DNA of 64,000 nt from Streptomyces sp. ISL-43 (GCF_018614195.1 NZ_JAGGOT010000045.1:1-64000), one strand, 5' to 3'; counted from the first letter of the stretch, positions 17,024 through 26,511 are shown. The notes: generated by a model not told the origin, from the letters alone. Translations and numbers: made by a program.

Positions 17024-18414
17024 TCAATCCCGCCAGGGGTAGTCCTGCACCTCAGGGCCGCGCGGATTCCAACCCTTCAGATACAGCTTCAGCCCCTCGG
17101 GCTCCGGGGCGCGGGTCGTCGGCATGCCGGGAAGTTCCCGCAGCGGATCCAGGGATCGTACGTAGGCGCGGGCCCACTCCAGCCAGTGCCGGGCAGAGGC
17201 GGCCTCCGGGCACACCAGAACCGCCGAGGCGGCGAGCCGGTACTCCAGGGCATCGCAGTACTGGCTCAGCGCCCTCGCTTCATGCCAGTCCTTCGCCTGC
17301 TCGCGCAGGGCGGTGGCGAGCTGGGCCTGGATCGCCTGCTCCCGAGCCGAATTCATTGCCGCCTGCCACCGGACCTCCTTGGCCCGCTCCTCGTCGATCC
17401 GGCGTTGGGTGTTCTCCCCCGCGCGGACCTCCACTTCCCGCAGGATCGCGCCGAGAACGTCCTCCAGCCTCTTCCGCTTCCGGTCGGCCCACTTGTCCTG
17501 ACGGCCCGAGCGGCTATGGGGAAGCTCGATCATCAGGCTCTGCGCCCGCTCCGGATCTGCGGACTGCGGAAACTCCTGCTTGATCGTCACCGTGCACGTG
17601 AAGTCGCCGACGCCCAGGTCCAGGTCGCCCTCGCGCCGGGAGTCACGGGAGGGGATGTACGTACCACGGGACGAATAGGGACGGCTCCGGTAGTGCTCCG
17701 CCACCAGGTGCTCTCGCACCGTATGACCGCGCTTCACCGCTTCCGCGCACAGGGCATGGAGCAGGCAGAGAGCCCTGCTCCGAACGGCCGCGGGCACAGC
17801 GAGTCGGTGCTGGTCTTCCTTAAGAGCGGCTACCACCGGATGCAGGGTGCGCAGTTGGGCGGGCACGGGGATGACCGGCGCATTCTCCGACCTCTCGGTT
17901 TTCGCGTTGTGGTGCGGGCCGTCTTCGAGTGAGATCTGGAGGTCGCGGCGGCTCCACAGGCGGAGCTTCTCGACGCGCTTCCCGGGCGGGCGAGGTTGTG
18001 TCGCTTCGCGTAATCGATGACCTGCCTGTACTCCGCTTCCGTCGCCTCGTCGGGCTCTGGGATGACCACCCGCCGTTCAGCGACGAGCCGTTCGATAAGC
18101 TCCGCCGCTTTGGCGCGCCACACCCGGGCCGCAGGCCGCTCCGAGTACGGCATGGGCGTCTTCTTGCCGGTTTCCGGCGGCTCGGCCGCGTACCGCGGAT
18201 CCTCCGGATGGTGACCGTGCTCCAGGTAGAACTTCCCGGCCCCGGTGACCTCGGTCCGCACCGCCCCGCCACGGCGTACGACGACCAGCAGCCCTCGATC
18301 GCGCAACGCGTACGCGGACAGCCGTTCAGCCGACGCCACGCCAGGCTCCTCGTCGGCATCCAGCCGTCGCAGGAGCTCTCGCTGTCGGTCGTTCAACGGG
18401 GACCAGCGGTGCAT
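17024..18414 (-). pseudogene. P1: unnamed protein, wHTH-like N terminus plus coiled-coil C terminus, frameshifted
   Basis: The N-terminal part (about 17990..18414) starts LNDRQRELLRRLDADEEPG and resembles a small winged helix followed by a linker. The C-terminal part (17024 to about 17985) continues in another frame as KRVEKLRLWSRRDLQ, then LHPVVAALKEDQHRLAV, a long charged helical region EERAKEVRWQAAMNSAREQ, and a tail ending GLKLYLKGWNP. One base lost in the CCCGGGAAG stretch near 17985 explains the break. The family is not one I can name. Two more broken copies lie at 19094..20550 (P2) and 58522..59974 (P3). Confidence 0.7.
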
Positions 18415-18675
18415 GCACCCACCTCACGCTCTCACCAGCAGATCCCCCTGTACCCAATTCCCTGCCCCTACGTATTCCTCGGACGAGTACCGGAGGGCGG
18501 CAGTGCAGCGGCGCTCCACTACAGAGCGTGTGCGCGGGAAGAGCTCGGCCAACGCCCGGACAAAGTCGGCATCCGTCCCGCCACCGCACGCAGAAAGCCG
18601 CCTCCGGAGCAGGCGCGCAGCCCGGCCCGAGGGACGACGTTTCATTGTTGACACATCGTCAGGAACCAAGCCCAG

Positions 18676-18839
18676 CGAGCGTCAAATGAGCGTCACGAGC
18701 GTCATTTCAGCGTCAAGATATCGCCCGTAACGCCCACAGTGCACATAATGCACATGGACAAACCTGCAGGTCAGGAGCTCTTCGCGACCGGTTCGAGGAT
18801 CGCCACGCACTCCACGTGGTGGGTCATCGAAAACACGTC
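18676..18839. repeat. Left attachment repeat (attL), displaced 3' end of the rRNA methyltransferase gene
   Basis: This copy pairs with 60151..60314 at a constant offset of 41475. The first 154 bases differ at only three places (18756, 18795, 18804); similarity fades after 18829. On the minus strand it still encodes MTHHVECVAILEPVAKSS and stop. The two coding differences are synonymous (GTG/GTA and CTC/CTT). It also holds three spaced GAGCGTCA repeats and a GTGCA-N5-TGCAC inverted repeat, candidates for recombinase binding sites. Confidence 0.88.
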
Positions 18840-18913
18840 AGCCTGCCGGGGGTCACGATAAACCGCAGGTCAGGCGACACTCCCTGCCCTATCAGGCGAC
18901 TATTCGGAGACCC

Positions 18914-18934
18914 CGAGCGTCAAATGAGCGTCAC
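18914..18934. repeat. Third copy of the GAGCGTCA repeat pair, 75 bp inside attL
   Basis: A 21-base block with two GAGCGTCA units separated by AAT is identical to 18676..18696 and 60151..60171. A short match to the stop-codon region of the attachment repeat (GCAGGTCAGG) also occurs at about 18861..18875. This may be an arm-type integrase site or the trace of an older, overlapping insertion. Confidence 0.6.
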
Positions 18935-19093
18935 CGCACCCGGCCGATTGGACCTACGAGGCCGCACCCTCCTACACCACCGGCCCCGGCTCCGGGCCCA
19001 GAGATCCGAAGCGAGACCCGTACGAGAAGCGAACACCGACCAGGCTCCTGCTCTGCCCTATCGTGACTGTCCGTCCGCGACACGTCGAGGCGA

Positions 19094-20550
19094 ATGGAGC
19101 CTGAAGCGGTGAAGTACACCCTGACGGACAAGCAGGTCGCCGTGCTACGTACGATCGCGGCTGCCTCCGGTGCCGTGGCAGTCCCGCCTGGCGACTCTCA
19201 GACGGCTTGGGCGCTGGAGCAGCGTGGGCTCATCAAGAGGACATGGCGCGGCAGCGGTCACGTCGCGGTCATCACCGCGGACGGCCGATCCTTTCTCAAG
19301 CACGGGAAACACCCTGGAGAGGCGCGGGCCGAGAAGGAACGGCTGGAGGCAGACGCCGAGCAAGCTGGTTTTGCGCCCGCGGACGGAGCCGCGCTTATCT
19401 CCCGGCTGCGCACCTCGGCAGGGAAGGTCACCGTTACGGATCCAGGTCTGCAGACCCGGGGCCGGTGGCGTACTACGACGCGCTCCACCACGGACATATA
19501 CCCGACGGCCACAAACTCCGCTGGGTCGGCCGCCAGCGAGGCGACAGTACCTTCACGCTAGTGGACGAGGAAGCCGAGAAGGCGGCCCGGCCGGAGCCAG
19601 TGCCGGTCATCAATGTTCCGGACGTCCTAAACCGCCCCCACCCACTCGTCCGTGCGACGCGCAAGGCCCTCGGCAGGTCCCGGACCATGGTCGACACCCG
19701 AGGTGCGCCCGAGGTCATCCCCCTCCTCCTGTCGCGTCCACTCGTCGACCGAGCGCTTCGGATCATGGACGCGCTCCTGACGGAGGCCGAGAACCGCGGC
19801 TACCAGGTCGAGGCGCACACGGAGCTGCATCGCGGCGAGCCTGTGCACTCGGTGGCCGTGGTCATCCGTGGTAGGGCTTTCCCTCTGTCACTCACTGAGC
19901 TCACTACCAAGGTGCCGCACGAGCCGACTCCCGAGGAGATTCGCAGACAGGAACGCAACCGATGGACGCAGGTGCCCAAGTACGACGAGAAGCCCAACGG
20001 CCGGCTCTCGGTCGGTGCGCCCGCCGGCAGCTGGCAGCATCGTTCGTACTCATACAGCGACAGCCCTCGTTGGACACTGGAATCCCGGCTGGGACACCTT
20101 CTCCAGGGCTTCGAGCACTCCGTGGCAGAAGCCGAGCGCATCCAGCGGGAGAAGGAGCTCCGCGAGGCCGAGCAGCAGCGTCGTCAGTACGCAGTCATCG
20201 CTCAGGCACGCGCGCGTCAAATCGAAGAGCACCGGGCCGAGATATTGCTCGAGCAGGTACAAGCATGGCGTCGAGCCGCCGAGATCCGTGACTTCTGCCG
20301 TGCGGCGCGCGCGAGAGCCGACGCGAGCACCCCTTCGACGGGCGAACTCCAATGCTTGCAGTGGGCCGAAGAGTACGCGGCCAAGACGGATCCGCTCCTC
20401 TCGCCCCTCGCCCCTCCGCCCGACCCTTCGGCGGACCGTGAGTCGCTCCGAAGGTTCCTGAAAGCCGATCCGGCCACCTCTCCGTGGCCGTTCGATGCAC
20501 GAGGACGCTGGACTGGGCCTGCCGAAATTCAGACCGGTCCGCGTCCGTGA
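19094..20550 (+). pseudogene. P2: paralogue of P1, frameshifted, just inside the left island end
   Basis: The N-terminal part reads YTLTDKQVAVLRTIAAASG with a winged-helix look, up to about 19450. The rest continues in another frame as PVAYYDALHHGH, then RPHPLVRATRKALG, a long charged helix (AEAERIQREKELREAEQQRRQ) and a tail SLRRFLKADP, matching P1 and P3 in layout. The break lies at about 19440..19470, beside a 12-bp palindrome GGTCTGCAGACC. The start is either ATG 19094 or GTG 19109, which has GGAG upstream. Function unknown; the wHTH-plus-coiled-coil layout could suit a DNA-associated protein. Confidence 0.65.
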
Positions 20551-20636
20551 GCTGTGAAAGTCTCATCAGCGCACGAGCGCGTCTCTCCACGGAAACGCCT
20601 TCGCCCCGTCCGTGGAAGGACGGGGCGAAGGGCTGG

Positions 20637-21704
20637 CTATATGGCCAGGGATACGGTCAGCGGTGCATACAGGCGTTCCCACGCCCCGAGAACGGCTTTG
20701 TGCGCGTCCGGCTGCAGGTGCGCATAGCGCTGCGTGGTCTGGAAGCTTTCGTGACCCAGTAGGTGCTGGACCTCGTAGAGCGAAACGCCTTTCTGGACGA
20801 GCCACGAGGCGCAGGTGTGGCGCATCGAGTGCGGCGGGTAGTGCGGGACGAGTTGCTGCTCGCCATCACCATCGAAGAAGTGGGCGCCTTCAACCGAGGG
20901 CCACCAGGTCTGGCGTCGCCAGTTGCCGTCGTCGAGACGGCGGCCGGCCCGGCCTTTCGTGGTGGTGGTGAAGACCAGCGCGTCGCGGTCGAGCCGGTGA
21001 ATGTGACGTTCGAACGCGTCGAGGACGTGCGGCGGGAGCGGGACCTCCCGCCGGCTCTTGGAACTCTTGGGGTACTCCTTGATGCCGCTCTTCGTGTTGA
21101 CCTCTACGACGAACAGGCGCGAGCGGCGCTGGTCAATGCGGTGGCGGTGCAGGCCGGAGAGCTCACCCCAGCGCAGTCCGGTATAGAAGCCGAGCAGGCA
21201 CATCGTCTGCCAGGGAGCCGGGAGTTCGTCCAGGATGCTCTGTGCCTGGTCGAGCGTGAACCACTGCGGTGGCTTGACCGCGATCTGAGGAAGGTCGATG
21301 CTGCGGCACGGGCTCACCGCAATCACGTCGTCGTCAACGGCCGCGCGCACGATCGAGGACACCAGGTTGTACGCCCGCTTTATCGCGGAGGGCCCGACAT
21401 CATTCTCGACCAGGGCCCGGATCCAGCTCTGGATGTCCATGCGGGTGATGGCCCGCATCTCCCAGTCCGCCCAGTAGGGCAGAACATGGTTGTTGATGCT
21501 GGATCCATCGCCGCGCAGCGTATGAGGTTCGACTATGCGGGCGTTCCACCACCGGTCGTGCCACTCGCGGAACGAGACCTCGCCAGCTCGTGGGTCGCGC
21601 AGACCACCGCGGTTGAACTGGGTTTCCATTTCGACGCCCCAGGCACGCGCCTGGGCCTTGAGGGGAAACGACTCGCTGAACCGGCCTCCGGCCCGGTTGC
21701 GCAC
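20637..21704 (-). CDS. Tyrosine recombinase (integrase) of the island
   Basis: This protein of at least 355 residues has an N-terminal arm/SAM-like domain (GEVSFREWHDRWW) and a full catalytic domain: Arg in TGLRWGELSG, Lys in the SSKSRREVPLP region, HSMRHTCASW (HxxR), LLGHESFQTTQRYAHL with the second His and the nucleophile Tyr. It should catalyse integration at the rRNA methyltransferase 3' end. The first standard start is GTG 21704, but family-like sequence (KRRSRSAYLRKLKTGKWQATV) continues in frame upstream to about 21770 without ATG, GTG or TTG, so the true start is unclear or lost. Confidence 0.85.
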   Translation of the reverse strand: MRNRAGGRFSESFPLKAQARAWGVEMETQFNRGGLRDPRAGEVSFREWHDRWWNARIVEPHTLRGDGSSINNHVLPYWADWEMRAITRMDIQSWIRALVENDVGPSAIKRAYNLVSSIVRAAVDDDVIAVSPCRSIDLPQIAVKPPQWFTLDQAQSILDELPAPWQTMCLLGFYTGLRWGELSGLHRHRIDQRRSRLFVVEVNTKSGIKEYPKSSKSRREVPLPPHVLDAFERHIHRLDRDALVFTTTTKGRAGRRLDDGNWRRQTWWPSVEGAHFFDGDGEQQLVPHYPPHSMRHTCASWLVQKGVSLYEVQHLLGHESFQTTQRYAHLQPDAHKAVLGAWERLYAPLTVSLAI

Positions 21705-21791
21705 GGTCGCTTGCCACTTGCCGGTCTTCAGTTTGCGCAGGTACGCGGAACGACTCCTTCTCTTAGATGTCGGCGTTGCAGACGGTTCAGG

Positions 21792-21998
21792 TCAGCGGCG
21801 CCGCATCGGCGCGGCAATCGCCCTGCTGCTGATGAACTCCTCCAGCGCGGCAGAGGGGACACGGACGCGTGAGCGTCCTGTACCGGTGCGCAGATCCACG
21901 ACCGGCAGCTCGCCGGCAGCGATGAAGCGGTAGATGGTCCGGCGGTCGACATCCAGCGCGTCGGCGATGGTGGGAATGGACAGGAGGCGCGAAGGCAT
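21792..21998 (-). CDS. Excisionase-type helix-turn-helix protein
   Basis: This 68-residue protein is a single MerR/AlpA-like excisionase domain: LLSIPTIADALDVDRRTIYRFIAAGELPVVDL, then RVRVPSAALEEFISS. Such proteins bend DNA to direct the integrase toward excision and are usually encoded next to it, as here, 87 bases upstream of the integrase frame. ATG 21998 has AAGGA 7 bases before it; the open frame to 22052 extends upstream without a better site. Confidence 0.85.
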   Translation of the reverse strand: MPSRLLSIPTIADALDVDRRTIYRFIAAGELPVVDLRTGTGRSRVRVPSAALEEFISSRAIAAPMRRR

Positions 21999-22216
21999 GG
22001 GTGGGTCCTTGACTGGGGTCGGGAGGAGAGGCGTCCGACATGCGGGCATCAAAGGCTGGGCGCCGGTCAGGCGGATGAATCAACCCTGTCGGGGGACTGA
22101 GACCGTGTAACGGAGAAGTACGACGCTGAAGATTCACCACAACGAGAGAGCTGACGCCCGGCCGGATGTTGACGGCGGCCGTGCACCCTTTGGCAGCTAA
22201 GACGTGGCGCCAGAAC

Positions 22217-22846
22217 CTACAGCTCGGACGGGTCCGGGAGAGCCATGACTTCGGCCAGGTGATCCCAGTCAATCTCGGTACCCTGCACGCGGAAGCAGTG
22301 CGGATAGCGCACGGAGAGCCAACTCGCTTTCACTCCGGCCCACTCGGCGACGGCGAAGGGCGAGATTCCAAGCCTCAGCCACTCCGCAAGACGGGAATCG
22401 CGGAGGATGGAGACCGGCTCCCCCAAGCGCCGGAAGAACAGATCACCCCGAGGCAAGACAGCTTCCTGAGCCTGTCGCCACAGCCGCTGGTAGCCCGACA
22501 CGGACAGCGGCCCACCGTTCATGCCGGGAAACAGCAGATCGTCCTCCTGCAGACCAGCCTCGCTGATCCACCTGCCCAGGAACTCAACGAAATAGGGCTG
22601 AAGGGGAATAACCCTCGCCACCCCTCCGCGGCGGACTGTCAACTCGCCCCAGCCCTCGTTCAGGAGCACCACATCATGCACCCGCACCGTGCGAGCCTCA
22701 CTCGGACGCAGAGCCTGCTCAGCAACAGTGGCCAGGAAGGGGTGGACCGAACGATTGCCGTCCGCTTGCCCGCGAATCCACTCAAGCAGCGATCGAACCT
22801 GCTCCACCGAAATCAGTCGTTCTTCCTTCAGGGCATCAACGGACAT
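22217..22846 (-). CDS. Short, degenerate tyrosine recombinase-like protein
   Basis: This 209-residue protein matches only the catalytic half of Streptomyces integrases. LRPSEARTVRVHDVVL carries the first Arg, and PLSVSGYQRLWRQAQ and LRDSRLAEWLRLGISPFAVAEWAGVKASWLSVRYPHCF follow. The HxxR box is replaced by LRDSR, and the second conserved His (AGH) is AGV, although a Tyr remains at the nucleophile position. The N-terminal DNA-binding half is absent. It is probably a catalytically dead relic of another integrated element, 220 bases from the excisionase-like gene. Confidence 0.65.
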   Translation of the reverse strand: MSVDALKEERLISVEQVRSLLEWIRGQADGNRSVHPFLATVAEQALRPSEARTVRVHDVVLLNEGWGELTVRRGGVARVIPLQPYFVEFLGRWISEAGLQEDDLLFPGMNGGPLSVSGYQRLWRQAQEAVLPRGDLFFRRLGEPVSILRDSRLAEWLRLGISPFAVAEWAGVKASWLSVRYPHCFRVQGTEIDWDHLAEVMALPDPSEL

Positions 22847-23371
22847 AGCCAGGAACTCCTCGGAGAGACAACAGAGAGCACCACGCGAAGCTCCGCGCGA
22901 TATTTCAATGATCTGGAGAATCCCCGGTTAGGCTGACCGGGGATCGTGGGCTACACTCCACCCACTTCAACGCTCCGGCATCCAAGGACAGGCAAGTAGC
23001 AAGCAGAGCTGCACCGCACTTCTCTAGACAGCTCCAGATTCGCTTGCTTTGCCGCACCGTTCCAGTCTTTTGCGCCCTCAATGTGTCTGCCGTCGGCGAA
23101 TCGGCATGCCAACGAAACCCCCGAAGCGGTACCGCACTCGGGTCCGCTCGCCCGGCTACTTCACCCGCGTAACAGAGCAGGTGCCTTCTAAGCACCTGCT
23201 CTATCCTCCGCATGAACCTCTGCCGTAGCCGATCAAGGGCATGCCACGAAGCTGACAGGGCCCACGAGCCCGTACCGGACAACGAGAAAGCTGAAGACCG
23301 GCCCGGGACTGGCCAGGGTCGAACCGGACTACCGGTCAGCCCAGGCCGGTTGTGTCGGCGGCGGTTGAATC
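22847..23371. other. Non-coding or decayed stretch
   Basis: About 525 bases with only short open frames that show no recognisable domain on either strand. Base composition is lower than in the neighbouring genes around 22900..23200. It lies between two damaged genes, a recombinase relic and a TetR fragment, and looks like deletion debris. Confidence 0.5.
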
Positions 23372-23764
23372 GTGACCCGGGTGATTCACGCCCACCTCGC
23401 CGCGCCGCCTGCGGGCAGCCCGTACGCCGTAGTGAATGCCTTCCTGACCTTCGTCCGTCCGGTGATCGAAGCCGCCACCACCGGCAGCGGCTGCGCCGTC
23501 ACCGTCGACCCCGATCCCGATCCCGAAAGCGACACGCTGCGTCAGGTCGCGGCCACCGCCTTCGACTCGTGGATCGAGCAGCTCGCCGAACGACTCACCG
23601 CCGCCGGTGTCGCACCGCGCGAGCCCGACGACCTGGCCGCCATGCTCATCACCCTGCTGGAAGGCGCCCACGTGCTGTGCCGCGCCTCACGCACCCTCGA
23701 ACCCTTCGAGCAGACCGCGCGCACGGCTCTCGCGCTCACACAGAGCCGGTATCCCAGCGCCTGA
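23372..23764 (+). pseudogene. TetR-family regulator, C-terminal ligand domain only
   Basis: The 130 residues match the C-terminal, ligand-binding half of LmrA/YxaF-type TetR regulators: PYAVVNAFLTFVRPVIEAA, DSWIEQLAERLTAAGV and DLAAMLITLLEGAHVLCRAS. The helix-turn-helix of about 60 residues that should precede it is missing and no frame upstream encodes it. It is a truncated gene; the ATG at 23372 is just the first available. Confidence 0.7.
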
Positions 23765-23942
23765 GCCCCGAGCGGCCCAACGGGCGAGGGCTGATCGGGG
23801 GACTTACCGTGGTGCGTGTATGGACGCCGCCGCCACGGTGCCCCATCACTCGCGCCACGCTCATCTGCGCAGTGGCGGAGAATCCGGGGAGTTTCCCCGG
23901 TGAGGCAGTCCCCAGCCATATGGGGACGGAGAGGAAGTGCGT

Positions 23943-24446
23943 ATGCACCCCACTCAAACGGGCCGGATACGGCGGCTGGTGCCGACGCTCGGGGCCGCAT
24001 TCGCCCTGACGCTCGTCGCAGTCGGACCTGCCACAGCCACCGCTTCCGCGGCAAGCGGACAGGCCGGCAAAGCCGAGGCACTGAAGGTCGTCCTGCTGGA
24101 AAAGGAACCCGTCTTCGGCGACATGAATGCCATGACGCCGGGCAACGTCCTGCTGTTCGAAGAGCCCGCTGTAGACCCGCAGTCGGGGAAGCCCATCGGA
24201 GACTCGCTGACCCGGATCCAGTTGCTGAAGGACGGCAGTTTCCTGCTGGACTGCACCGTCCGGCTGGCCAAGGGCAACCTGGTCTTCAGCGGCGGCGAGG
24301 AGTCCGCGAACGTAGCCAAGAAGGTGACGTTCGCAGTCATCGGCGGAACCGGGCAATTCAGCGGAGCCTCAGGCCAAGTGGAGAGCACCCCCACCACGAT
24401 CCAAGGACAGAAGGCGGCACTCCTGGACTTCAAGCTGCGCGGCTGA
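23943..24446 (+). CDS. Secreted allene oxide cyclase/dirigent-like beta-barrel protein
   Basis: This 167-residue protein has a signal peptide (RRLVPTLGAAFALTLVAVG, then an Ala-rich cleavage region near residue 40). About 125 residues with barrel-like strands follow: DSLTRIQLLKDGSFLLDCTV, VTFAVIGGTGQFSGASGQV. The GGTGQF-GA-G pattern is typical of the allene oxide cyclase barrel and dirigent families in actinomycetes. The substrate is unknown and catalysis is not assured. The start is ATG 23943, or GTG 23937 with GAGAGGA just before it. Confidence 0.7.
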   Translation: MHPTQTGRIRRLVPTLGAAFALTLVAVGPATATASAASGQAGKAEALKVVLLEKEPVFGDMNAMTPGNVLLFEEPAVDPQSGKPIGDSLTRIQLLKDGSFLLDCTVRLAKGNLVFSGGEESANVAKKVTFAVIGGTGQFSGASGQVESTPTTIQGQKAALLDFKLRG

Positions 24447-24519
24447 GGCAGCACCTTCCTACCGAGAAGGCGCGCGCCACCGGCGAGGATCCGGGGGCGT
24501 CGCGTCTTCGCGGTCTCGG

Positions 24520-25107
24520 TCAGGCAGCGCCGCGCGGCAGTCGGGCGGCCAGCAGGAGCTCGGCCGTCGCCTTGGCCGTCTTGGCGCTTGTCGGTGACTT
24601 GTCGAGGTGGGCGGCCGCGATGGCGCCGTCACACAGCTGGACCAGGGCGGCTGCCAGTTCGCCGTCCCCACCCGCGCCGAGCGGTTGCAGGAGGCGGGCG
24701 AACAGGGCCGGCAGCCAGGCGCGGTCGTAGGCGATGACGGCCTGGATGCCCTCGTGGTGAGGGTATTCGGCGGCGGCGTTGGTGAAGGGGCAGCCCCGGA
24801 ATCCGGGCTGGGAAATCGCCTCGTGGAAGACGTCGAAGACAGTCAGGACCCGGGCTGCCGGATCCTGGGCCCGCGCCTCGACCTCGCGCGCGACATGCTC
24901 CCGCCAGGTGTCGGTACGGCCTCGCAGGTATGCCTCCACGAGGTCTTCCTTGGTGCGGAAGTGAACGTACATCGACGACTTCGCGACGCGGCTCTCGGCG
25001 ATCACTCGGTCGATGCCGACCGCGTGAATGCCCTCGGCGTAGAACAGCTCGTCCGCTGTGGCGAGCAGCCGTTCACGTACCGGCGGAACTCCTGACTTGT
25101 GGCCCAT
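24520..25107 (-). CDS. TetR-family repressor, divergent from the AhpD-like gene
   Basis: This 195-residue protein has an N-terminal HTH: RERLLATADELFYAEGIHAVGIDRVIAESRVAKSSMYVHFRTKEDLV. The C-terminal domain carries GFRGCPFTNAAAEYP, a Cys-containing pattern common in TetR regulators that sense electrophiles. ATG 25107 was chosen over the longer frame because it begins MGHKSGVPPV just before the HTH and leaves the operators free. It probably represses itself and the divergent carboxymuconolactone decarboxylase-like gene through the palindromes at 25126 and 25174. Confidence 0.88.
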   Translation of the reverse strand: MGHKSGVPPVRERLLATADELFYAEGIHAVGIDRVIAESRVAKSSMYVHFRTKEDLVEAYLRGRTDTWREHVAREVEARAQDPAARVLTVFDVFHEAISQPGFRGCPFTNAAAEYPHHEGIQAVIAYDRAWLPALFARLLQPLGAGGDGELAAALVQLCDGAIAAAHLDKSPTSAKTAKATAELLLAARLPRGAA

Positions 25108-25125
25108 GGCAACCAGTATCGAACG

Positions 25126-25193
25126 AACAGATCTGTTTGACAACGCAGGTAGACGACCCTACCTTGATCAAACCGAACAGACAGATCTGTTCG
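25126..25193. promoter_or_regulatory. Two palindromic TetR operators and a rightward promoter
   Basis: AACAGATCTGTT at 25126..25137 is a perfect palindrome. CGAACAGA-CAGA-TCTGTTCG at 25174..25193 is an inverted repeat with a related sequence. Between them, TTGACA (25137..25142), 17 bases and TACCTT (25160..25165) form a good rightward promoter for the AhpD-like gene. The first operator touches the -35 box and the second lies just past the -10, an arrangement that would block RNA polymerase. Confidence 0.75.
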
Positions 25194-25214
25194 ATCCGAT
25201 GCCAAGGAGCCTCG

Positions 25215-25769
25215 ATGACCCGCGTGCACCTCGTCGACCCGGCCACCGCGACCGGCGCCGCCGCCGATCAACTCGCAGCGACTCAGCGGACCTTGGGCGT
25301 CACACCCAACATGGCCCGGGCGATGGCGAACAGCCCGGCGGCCCTCAAGGGATTCCTCGGCCTGTTCGGCGCCCTGAAGGAAGGGGTCCTCTCCCCTGCC
25401 ATACAGGAACGGATCGCCCTTGCCGTCGCCGAGCTCAACGGCTGCAGCTACTGCCTGTCCGCGCACACCATGGTGTCCCGCAACGTCGTCAAGCTGCCGG
25501 ATGAGGAGATCGAGGCAGCCCGGTGGGGCACGAGCGCCGAGCCGAAGGCCGCCGCCGTACTGCGCCTGGCGGTCGCGATCACAGAGAGCCGGGGCCGTAT
25601 CGACAGCGATGCGTTCGGCGCGGCACGCGATGCCGGCCTCACCGACGAGGAGATCGTCGAGACGATCGCCAACACGGTCCGGAACATCTTCACCAACTAC
25701 GTGAACGAATCGCTCGACGTGGACGTCGAGTGGCCGCTCGTCACCCCGTTCGCCGGTGTCGCCCGCTGA
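25215..25769 (+). CDS. Carboxymuconolactone decarboxylase/AhpD-family protein
   Basis: This 184-residue protein has the AhpD-type redox motif NGCSYCLSAHTMV (CxxC followed by His) and the flanking helices RIALAVAEL and SDAFGAARDAGLTDEEIVETIANT. Such proteins act as peroxidase-like or disulfide-relay enzymes. AAGGAG precedes ATG 25215. The divergent TetR gene, whose sensor domain contains a cysteine, suggests a response to an oxidant or electrophile. Confidence 0.88.
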   Translation: MTRVHLVDPATATGAAADQLAATQRTLGVTPNMARAMANSPAALKGFLGLFGALKEGVLSPAIQERIALAVAELNGCSYCLSAHTMVSRNVVKLPDEEIEAARWGTSAEPKAAAVLRLAVAITESRGRIDSDAFGAARDAGLTDEEIVETIANTVRNIFTNYVNESLDVDVEWPLVTPFAGVAR

Positions 25770-25793
25770 TCCGGCGCGGTTGTGCGACGGCGT

Positions 25794-25823
25794 GGGGCCG
25801 CCCGCCTCTTCCGGGCGGGCCCC
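25794..25823. terminator. Bidirectional hairpin terminator
   Basis: A strong GC hairpin (left arm GGGGCCGCCCG, loop CCTCTTC, right arm CGGGCGGGCCCC with one bulged base) lies between the convergent AhpD-like gene and DM13 gene. No long T tract follows, as is usual in Streptomyces. Confidence 0.6.
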
Positions 25824-25853
25824 GGCGGCATCACGCCGAAGGCCGGCGGGGCG

Positions 25854-26417
25854 TCACGCGGGACCGAGTGCCGCCGCGCCGAAGGACACGTTGAAGCGGT
25901 CGCACCAGATGGTGACGCTGGAGTAGTCGGCGAGCTTCACGTCGGCCGGGATCTCGTAGTTCTGGTCGCCCTTGTTTCCCTTGAGCTTGCCCAGGCTGAC
26001 GTGCTTGCCGTCGTCGAAGACCTCCCAGCCGTCCTTGCCCTCCTTCACCGGGGCATCGGTCAGCCAGACGCGCAGGTCCGGCCCGTTGCTGGTGTCGAGG
26101 TTCTCCAGCCGCAGCGTGCGCGTGCCATCGGAGAGCCGGATCAGCTTGGCCGTGCCGGTGGTGGTGTGCTCGTGGCTGACCAAGGTTCCCTGAAGGAGGG
26201 TCTGCGGACCGGGAGGGGCAGGAGGGGAATCCGTGGGGACCGCCGTCGGCGAGGAACCAGCCGGCGGGGCGGCCTGCACCGTCGGCAGCGCCTCGCTGAC
26301 CGTCTCGTTCTGCCAGAGCTTCCACGGCTGGAACAAGTACAAGCCGACGCCCAGCACCACCACCACCGCCATCAGCGCACTGGCGATCAGCCGTCCGCGC
26401 CTTCCCCCGAATCCCAC
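25854..26417 (-). CDS. Membrane-anchored DM13-domain protein
   Basis: This protein of about 187 residues has an N-terminal membrane anchor (LIASALMAVVVVLGVGLYLF), a Pro/Thr-rich linker and a DM13 domain of about 100 residues: LLQGTLVSHEHTTTGTAKLIRL, LRLENLDTSNGPDLRVWLTD, ADYSSVTIWCDRFNVSFGAA. DM13 domains bind a redox cofactor or metal in some proteins; the conserved Cys in the WCDRF motif is present. It should be displayed outside the membrane. GTG 26417 follows GAGGGAG; the frame is open up to ATG 26489. Confidence 0.82.
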   Translation of the reverse strand: MGFGGRRGRLIASALMAVVVVLGVGLYLFQPWKLWQNETVSEALPTVQAAPPAGSSPTAVPTDSPPAPPGPQTLLQGTLVSHEHTTTGTAKLIRLSDGTRTLRLENLDTSNGPDLRVWLTDAPVKEGKDGWEVFDDGKHVSLGKLKGNKGDQNYEIPADVKLADYSSVTIWCDRFNVSFGAAALGPA

Positions 26418-26511
26418 GTCGGCTCCCTCGCCATTTCCCTCACTGAATGTGTCACCCACAGTCAACGGCCTCGACGCCGGTGGCGCCATGCCCGGCCGCG
26501 TGACGATTCCC

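Noticed and set aside
18676..18839. tRNA gene as the island attachment site
   Set aside because: No cloverleaf or TTCGAATC-like arm is present; the repeat matches the 3' end of a protein gene.
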